A stretch of 64,000 bases of DNA from JBCCMQ01 sp039179985 (GTDB taxonomy: Bacteria; Pseudomonadota; Alphaproteobacteria; Rhodobacterales; Rhodobacteraceae): the NCBI GenBank assembly GCA_039179985.1, contig JBCDED010000001.1, forward strand, positions 91,170 to 155,169, written 5' to 3'. Shown piece after piece: positions 59,589 through 64,000 of the stretch (within the stretch, counting starts at the first letter, position 1; each line of letters opens with the position of its first letter). The translations under genes were made by a program, and so were the position numbers. A model generated the notes under the pieces. That model saw nothing but the letters and a program-made list of their open reading frames with translations. It did not search any database and was not told the DNA's origin.

Positions 59589-60226
59589 CCAAAATCAAAG
59601 GATCAACTGGGGTCGAGCGTCAGGGTTTGCGGCCTTCTGGCCCCGGGGCGCCCGCTCATATCGGTTGCCAACAATGCAACATCATCCGCTTTGAATTGAA
59701 TATGGTTCTGAAGTGAGCCAACCCGGGTTATTTTGCGCGATTGAAGAGCGCAACTCCGGCTATGGAGGGATGAACCCTGTCACCATCAGCTGGCCCGTCC
59801 AGGCGCCGGGCCGCTTTTTTGGGTTTGAGCAGATCCAGACCGGATAAAAATTGAAAACAGTTGGAAGCCCTCGTTCAGTCAGACCACAGCAAGAGGCAGT
59901 TTGAGCTCAAATAAGACGCGCATGGCATCGATCGTCCGTGTTGGCCACCCGCGACAGGATGCGGCTATGTCCACCGTTTCCCATATGGCTGCCCACCACG
60001 CCGGGCAGAGAGTCCGCGCGTGGTGCAATCAGAAGCCCCTGGTTCACTGGACGAAGGCCGTTCGTCATTTGTTCGCGCAGTAACCGCGGCGCCGACACGG
60101 CAAACGCTGCCAAGAAATCTGTAAACACAAGACATCATCGGGCGCCGTACCTTGCGGTGGACTTTGGCAACTGAGATACCCATCCTCATCTGTTTATCTG
60201 GTCAGGCCAGTTGCATTGAGAGCATC
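59589..60226. other. gap upstream of the amidinotransferase gene
   Basis: About 640 bases with a terminator at 59792-59821 and no supported gene. Open frames of 60-80 codons on both strands around 59900-60170 lack ribosome sites and mutually overlap, as expected for chance or decayed sequence. Confidence 0.5.
59792..59821 (+). terminator. Rho-independent terminator after the SnoaL-like pair
   Basis: Stem GGCCCG (59792-59797) with CGGGCC (59807-59812), nine-base loop, then GC and a TTTTTT(T) tract (59815-59821). It is on the plus strand about 200 bases after the last SnoaL-like stop. Confidence 0.75.
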
Positions 60227-61237
60227 ATGGGGCACCCGAGCGAGCATCGAAGTAAGTCAGAACCATCTATTTTCGTTGAAGCGGAGTGGGCAGAGCTGAA
60301 GGAATGCGTCTACGGTTCGCCGGACAATTGGGTGCTTCCCGTCATTTACAACGATGCGAGGCTACGGGCTCAGGGAGAGTTCGGGGAGTTCTGGGTGAAC
60401 AATCCCGGGCGGGATATGAAAGAGGCCAATCCCGAGCTCTTCTCTGAACTCAGTTCCCAAGTGAGCGGGATCATCGGTTTTCTTGAATCCGCCGGCGTAA
60501 AAGTACAGGTCGCCGGGACGATCTCACCGGCCAACCGGAAGTTCCCACGTGGCGAAGATCACGGCGTCCTGACGCCATGGATGCGCGACCCGTTTGTGAC
60601 CATCGGCAACAACGTCATCGAATTGGCGCCCCGCAGCCTGTTTCACCGCCGACAACGGTTCGCCATTCGACATATCTTAGCCAGTACAATGCAGCGCGGT
60701 GCGCGCTACTTTGCGCAGCCAGATAGCGGCGCAGACGACGAGTGCGATGGCCTGGGCTGGGGGTATCTCGAAGGCGGAGATATCTTTGTTCTCGGCAAGA
60801 CTATCCTTGTCGGACACTCAGGCGGTTGCAGCAATCCCGAGGGCGCGCGCTGGCTGCAGCACGCATTGGGACAGGAGTACAACGTCAAAGTGGTCGCCGT
60901 CGATCCGGCTTTCCCGCACCTCGATTGCGTTATGATGACCCCAAGAGAAGGCGTCGTGGTCGCTGCATTGGAAGCCCTTCCGCACGGCTTGCCGGATATC
61001 ATGTCGGAATGGGATGTGTTCGAGGTGCCCAAATCACTGGCGAAGTCCCACATGGGCTGCAACAATCTGGTCTTGAACGACCGGACAATCATTGTCCCGG
61101 CCGAGGAACCACTTGATTTCGTTGCGGAAGGTCTCAAGGCACGAAGGTTTGAGGTCGTTCGTTTGCCCTACCGCGTACCTTGCATGATCGGCGGCTCCTT
61201 TCGATGCGCACATCAACCCCTGATCAGAAACTCCTAG
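60227..61237 (+). CDS. amidinotransferase family protein (AGAT/StrB-like)
   Basis: A 336-residue pentein-fold enzyme. A glycine-amidinotransferase-like core is visible: WMRDPFVTIGNNVIELA, acid Asp185 in YLEGGDIFVLG, catalytic His231 in FPHLDCVMM and nucleophile Cys327 in MIGGSFRCAHQPLIR. The GG[GS]F[HR]C context is that of arginine:glycine and inosamine-phosphate amidinotransferases, which move the amidino group from arginine to an amine. The acceptor is unknown. ATG 60227 starts the family N-terminus; 75 bases of open frame upstream carry no conserved residues. Confidence 0.82.
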   Translation: MGHPSEHRSKSEPSIFVEAEWAELKECVYGSPDNWVLPVIYNDARLRAQGEFGEFWVNNPGRDMKEANPELFSELSSQVSGIIGFLESAGVKVQVAGTISPANRKFPRGEDHGVLTPWMRDPFVTIGNNVIELAPRSLFHRRQRFAIRHILASTMQRGARYFAQPDSGADDECDGLGWGYLEGGDIFVLGKTILVGHSGGCSNPEGARWLQHALGQEYNVKVVAVDPAFPHLDCVMMTPREGVVVAALEALPHGLPDIMSEWDVFEVPKSLAKSHMGCNNLVLNDRTIIVPAEEPLDFVAEGLKARRFEVVRLPYRVPCMIGGSFRCAHQPLIRNS

Positions 61238-61340
61238 AGGACTGCCCAGAGCAGCAGAGATCAACCGACGTATAGGAGAGAGGCCAAAGGCTCCCGTGCG
61301 CTGGTCCGATCTGTACATTTGATCCAAAGCGTTCGGCGCC

Positions 61341-61375
61341 GTTCGCCTGAATGACCGGTGTTCGCACAAAGCGAC
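61341..61375 (+). repeat. dispersed degenerate repeat, partial copy 5
   Basis: GTTCGCCTGAATGACCGGTG followed by TTCGCACAAAGC aligns with the 3-prime half of copy 2 (GTTCGCTGC...AATGACCGCTGTGCGGACGAAGC). Only this half is recognisable. Confidence 0.5.
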
Positions 61376-61491
61376 GTTGGTTTAGTTCAAGAACTCGGCT
61401 ACTCTGTTTTCAAGGCAATTCCCGAGAGCGGGTTGGTTGCCTCACCTTTTGCGCTCGATCTTGAATGGATTGAGTTTGCGAGGAGATAGCT

Positions 61492-61914
61492 ATCTCGACT
61501 ATCTATCAGCTCATCTATTCGTCTCGCCCGTTTGGCTACGACCAAGCGACACTTGGCGGCATTCTCCTGGACGCTCGTAGATGTAACGCACGCGACAACA
61601 TCACCGGAGCACTTGTGTGCCGGCAAGACGTCTACATTCAGATGCTGGAAGGACCCCGAGCAAAAGTCAGTGAGACGTACGACCGCATTCGAAAAGACGA
61701 AAGACATGTCGAAGTCAAGCTGCAGTTCTTTGGCGAGACTTCAGCTAGATTGTTTGAGAAATGGGCCATGCTCCACGATCCCGCCAAGTCTTGGCTTTGG
61801 TCGACGTCCGAAATCAATCAAGGCATACTCGACAGTGCTGGCGTGGCCGCATTCAAGCAGCTTTTCAGAGATCTTTCCGAGAACGCGAATACAAACAGCA
61901 ATAGCGACTGCTAG
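61492..61914 (+). CDS. BLUF domain blue-light photoreceptor, start codon reads ATC
   Basis: A 140-residue single-domain BLUF protein (FAD-binding, blue-light sensing). Numbering from the ATC, the photochemical residues are Tyr9 (IYQLIYSS), Asn32 (RRCNARDNITGAL) and Gln50 (VYIQMLEG), with the Trp/Met in FEKWAM; all are kept. The domain starts right after GCGAGGAG, but the codon at the proper distance is ATC (61492-61494). An in-frame TGA at 61471 excludes an upstream start, and the next GTG (61615) would remove a third of the fold. A mutated ATG or rare ATC initiation is implied. No effector domain is fused. Confidence 0.75.
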   Translation: MSTIYQLIYSSRPFGYDQATLGGILLDARRCNARDNITGALVCRQDVYIQMLEGPRAKVSETYDRIRKDERHVEVKLQFFGETSARLFEKWAMLHDPAKSWLWSTSEINQGILDSAGVAAFKQLFRDLSENANTNSNSDC

Positions 61915-62022
61915 CTTCTTTAGGGCCTTCTTTGCAGATAATACGGTCATTGTCTGCTCGGTCTAGGAAGGGTTTAGCTTGCGCACAGGGACGGTTGAAA
62001 GCTGTAATTTTTTGGCGTTCTT

Positions 62023-62529
62023 CTAAAGGGACTTGACCAGTGGCCATAGCCTTGGACCTTGCCAATTCGGCGGTCGTTTGCGCCAGTAGAAGATCGTCAT
62101 AAACGCACAAACCGCGATCATCGGAATGAGCGCGTAGATCATCCCTAAACCAGCGTAGCCGTTGCCGTAGTTGCTATTGTGGATGCCAGGGTCATCTGGA
62201 AGGTACACGACATCGAAAGTGCGACCGACGCGAAGGTGCTTTGTGTTCTGTTTGACGAACGTCTTTCTGTCTTCAAGCAAGCGACCGTTGAGAGTGCGAT
62301 AAGCGTAGCGCATGTCTACGCGCCACCCGCCTCGGCTATAATTTCCTCGCTGCCAGACCCAATAGGGGTCTCCGACCCAGATCACCTCTGCTTGTGCGGT
62401 TTCCCCGCGGGCGCCCAGCTCTTCGAGTATCGGCATGTTTACGAACCTGATCCAAAAACATAGGCCGATCAGCAAGACAGTCAGGCTTGCGAAGAGCAAA
62501 AGACGATATGGTACGTTGAACAGTAGCAT
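62023..62529 (-). CDS. DUF3592 domain membrane protein
   Basis: A 168-residue protein with an N-terminal span (LLLFASLTVLLIGLCFWIRF, residues about 8-28), a central beta-rich extracytoplasmic domain (AQAEVIWVG...GRTFDVVYLPDDPGIH) and a C-terminal span (GMIYALIPMIAVCAFMTIFY). This is the DUF3592 layout of unknown function. ATG 62529 is used; the frame is open further upstream without conserved residues. Convergent with the BLUF gene, about 110 bases away. Confidence 0.75.
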   Translation of the reverse strand: MLLFNVPYRLLLFASLTVLLIGLCFWIRFVNMPILEELGARGETAQAEVIWVGDPYWVWQRGNYSRGGWRVDMRYAYRTLNGRLLEDRKTFVKQNTKHLRVGRTFDVVYLPDDPGIHNSNYGNGYAGLGMIYALIPMIAVCAFMTIFYWRKRPPNWQGPRLWPLVKSL

Positions 62530-62629
62530 GCCTACCCGTGACACACGGTCTAGGCGGAAGTATGGCGCGTTGCCGCATCGGAACACGCCGCAAACCGCAT
62601 TGTTTCACCACGTCGAGGCTTGACGAGAT

Positions 62630-62700
62630 TCGTCACCTTGGGCTCAGCGCAACCCTTGGCTGCAGCCACAATCTACGACCGATGTGCGGACGACGCGCCC
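62630..62700 (+). repeat. dispersed degenerate repeat, copy 4
   Basis: Core GGGCTCAGCGCAACCCTTGG and CTGC at 62640-62663, followed by ACGACCGATGTGCGGACGA, matching the same order of blocks in copy 2. Located between the DUF3592 and pentapeptide genes. Confidence 0.6.
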
Positions 62701-62844
62701 TTCCGCAGCGTTTGCGCGAATGTCGGATTTTGCGCCACCGCGAAAACACGTGGGTCAGCAACACAGGGCAACCCGTCAACTCCCTAGACTTTTGCCGCGC
62801 GATAGCGTTCCTCTTTGGCGACGGTTCAAAATAGGAGATTTCCC

Positions 62845-63216
62845 ATGAGTTCGGAAAACCCGTTCGACGGACCTGACTTGTCCGGTATGCGCTATGAACG
62901 TGCCAACATGACGGCAGCGCGATTTGAAGGGGTGAACCTTGAGAACGCGAGTTTCTATGCTGTTTTGACTAATGCTAGCTTCAAAGATACGAACCTTGGA
63001 GCGGCACAATTTGACGATGTTAATCTCGGGCAGGCGAGGTTCCACAACGTAAACCTCGCGGGAACGACAATTAGCGATGCGAATTTGTCGGGAGTCACTA
63101 TTTCGCAAGCGACGCTAACCGACCTCGAAATCAAAGATGCTGACCTGACCGGTATGAAGATCAACGGCGTGCTGGTCACCGACCTTTTTGAAGCCTACGA
63201 AAGGAAGAGCGGCTGA
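62845..63216 (+). CDS. pentapeptide-repeat protein
   Basis: A 123-residue right-handed beta-helix protein made almost entirely of A(D/N)LXX-type pentapeptides (for example FEGVNLENASF, FDDVNLGQARFHNVNLAG, ISDANLSGVTI), about 15 units, with a short C-terminal tail. Such proteins can mimic DNA or act as scaffolds; no function is assigned. ATG 62845 is preceded by TAGGAGA at 8 bases. Confidence 0.85.
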   Translation: MSSENPFDGPDLSGMRYERANMTAARFEGVNLENASFYAVLTNASFKDTNLGAAQFDDVNLGQARFHNVNLAGTTISDANLSGVTISQATLTDLEIKDADLTGMKINGVLVTDLFEAYERKSG

Positions 63217-63235
63217 GTTCCATCAAAGTCAAGGC

Positions 63236-63300
63236 TTCGGACATTCGTACGAGTTGCAGCATTCGGGAGTTTGGGCTCAGAGCAGCCCTGCGATGCATCG
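63236..63300 (+). repeat. dispersed degenerate repeat, copy 3
   Basis: GGACATTCGTACGAGTTGCA then GCATTCGGGAG, then core GGGCTCAGAGCAGCCCTGCG and ATGC (63273-63296). It follows the pentapeptide-repeat stop and shares block order with copies 1, 2 and 4. Confidence 0.65.
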
Positions 63301-63456
63301 CTCTTTGGGGTCCGTTGACTTGGCGCCTTCAGCACCTTTTTCTGACCCATCCGGAAGATCGCTATTTGTCGTTTTTGGCGGATGCGGGTCGATGGGCATA
63401 GCCATTGAAACGCATCCGCCGGTGACCAATTTACGCGGCCATCAAAAGCCAAGCTG

Positions 63457-64000
63457 TCAGCGCGGTTGCAGCCAGGCGGGCAGGTAGCTGTAAGCGTTTT
63501 CTGCTGCGGCACTAAACGGCAGGGACAGCTGGTCGAGCCGGGCCTTCAAGTCGCCGGAGTTGTAGGCGTCAAAGGTTTCGGTTGCGCCGCCGATGTGCGT
63601 GCCGCCGATAAAGATCTGCGGGATCGTGGGCTGGCCGGTGATCTCCTTCAATGCCGCGCGGAGCTCGCCACCCTCGTTATCCTTTTGTAGCGCAGCCGCG
63701 TCGAGCGCGACTGTGCGGTAGTCGATCCCGGCGGCGGCGAACATCTTGCGCACCGACCAGCAGAACTCGCACCATTCGAGCGAGAACATGACCACGGGCG
63801 CCTCGCCGACCAAACGCCGCACTTCCGCCAGCGCCTCTGGGCGGGCCGCCGCAGCGGCCGCTGCCGCAGCCGGCGGCGGGACGGCGGCCAGGTCGAAGCG
63901 AATATTCGGCGTGGATTTCGACAGCGTCCATTCATCTGCGGTCATCTCTTCAGGGATATCCGCGAAAAGCGGCGTTGAAAGATAACGTTCGCCGGTATCG
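63457..64000 (-). CDS. glutaredoxin-domain protein, 5-prime end outside the window
   Basis: The visible part ends in a glutaredoxin domain with redox motif EWCEFCWS (Cys-x-x-Cys), a TIPQIF cis-Pro loop and GGTHIGGATE glutathione site. An Ala-rich linker (PPPAAAAAAAAARP) precedes it. ATG 63945 could start a 162-residue protein, but the frame is open to the window end with coding-like sequence (ERYLSTPLFADIPEE), so the true start is probably beyond 64000. Role likely thiol reduction; the N-terminal extension is unidentified. Confidence 0.8.
   Translation of the reverse strand, partial: DTGERYLSTPLFADIPEEMTADEWTLSKSTPNIRFDLAAVPPPAAAAAAAAARPEALAEVRRLVGEAPVVMFSLEWCEFCWSVRKMFAAAGIDYRTVALDAAALQKDNEGGELRAALKEITGQPTIPQIFIGGTHIGGATETFDAYNSGDLKARLDQLSLPFSAAAENAYSYLPAWLQPR

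Noticed and set aside
59901..60174. Overlapping 60-78 codon frames on both strands before the amidinotransferase gene.
   Set aside because: They overlap each other, have no ribosome sites and no homology that I can recognise.
1..64000. tRNA or rRNA genes, CRISPR arrays, intact insertion sequences, origin of replication.
   Set aside because: Intergenic gaps were read for conserved tRNA arms, regular spacer-repeat patterns and transposase motifs; none was found.

Overview
The window is a 64 kb, GC-rich chromosomal segment of an alphaproteobacterium, most likely a marine Rhodobacterales (Roseobacter-group) organism. Pointers are the AI-2E/hdaA/ppk1/ppx cluster, a short proline-tRNA ligase without insertion domain, VPLPA-type C-terminal sorting tails, DUF1194 and YdcZ-family proteins, and the Anbu proteasome-like operon. 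Taxonomy is inferred from gene families only. No rRNA, tRNA, CRISPR array or intact insertion sequence was seen.

Layout. 0-6.4 kb (+): methylmalonyl-CoA mutase, a 3-hydroxyisobutyrate-dehydrogenase-like enzyme, a VOC protein, a GNAT acetyltransferase, a TerB/J-domain protein, an endo/exonuclease-fold protein and a small secreted protein. 6.4-12 kb (-): AI-2E exporter, HdaA-like replication regulator, polyphosphate kinase and exopolyphosphatase. 12-18.5 kb (+): proS, peroxiredoxin, an acetolactate-synthase-like ThDP enzyme, LolC/E-LolD and an Ldh-type oxidoreductase. 18.5-27.8 kb: membrane and secreted proteins, including two VPLPA-tailed proteins, a periplasmic TPR protein, parE, a Tag-like glycosylase and a rhomboid protease.

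27.9-37.2 kb is an exopolysaccharide locus laid out like PEP-CTERM/exosortase polysaccharide loci. The minus arm has a sugar transferase, TPR lipoprotein, Wza-like export protein and outer-membrane barrel. The divergent plus arm has an ExeA-like ATPase, a Wzz/GumC chain-length protein and a tyrosine autokinase. No exosortase lies in the window. 37.2-41.2 kb (-) is the Anbu operon (ATP-grasp, alpha-E, transglutaminase, Anbu protease). 41.3-47.3 kb holds two methyltransferases, an AbrB-family membrane protein, and a 5-oxoprolinase operon (pxpB-pxpC-pxpA) led by a BASS-family transporter, with a divergent MarR regulator at 47.5 kb.

48-50.9 kb (-) is a tight operon of truncated hemoglobin, a PAS-cyclase lacking the usual catalytic Asn/Arg, and a PAS histidine kinase; it looks like a heme-linked signalling unit. 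50.9-55.1 kb (-) is an OsmC protein, two very small reading frames with ribosome binding sites, two flavoenzymes and an alpha/beta hydrolase. This is a candidate small-peptide or specialised-metabolite cluster.

55.3-64 kb is accessory in character: lower GC, long non-coding gaps, dispersed copies of a degenerate repeat, and small or damaged genes. These include an L,D-transpeptidase gene with an in-frame TGA, two hypothetical reading frames separated by an in-frame TAG, and a BLUF photoreceptor gene whose start codon reads ATC. Intact genes here include two SnoaL-like paralogues, an AGAT-type amidinotransferase, a DUF3592 protein, a pentapeptide-repeat protein and a glutaredoxin-domain protein that runs off the window edge.
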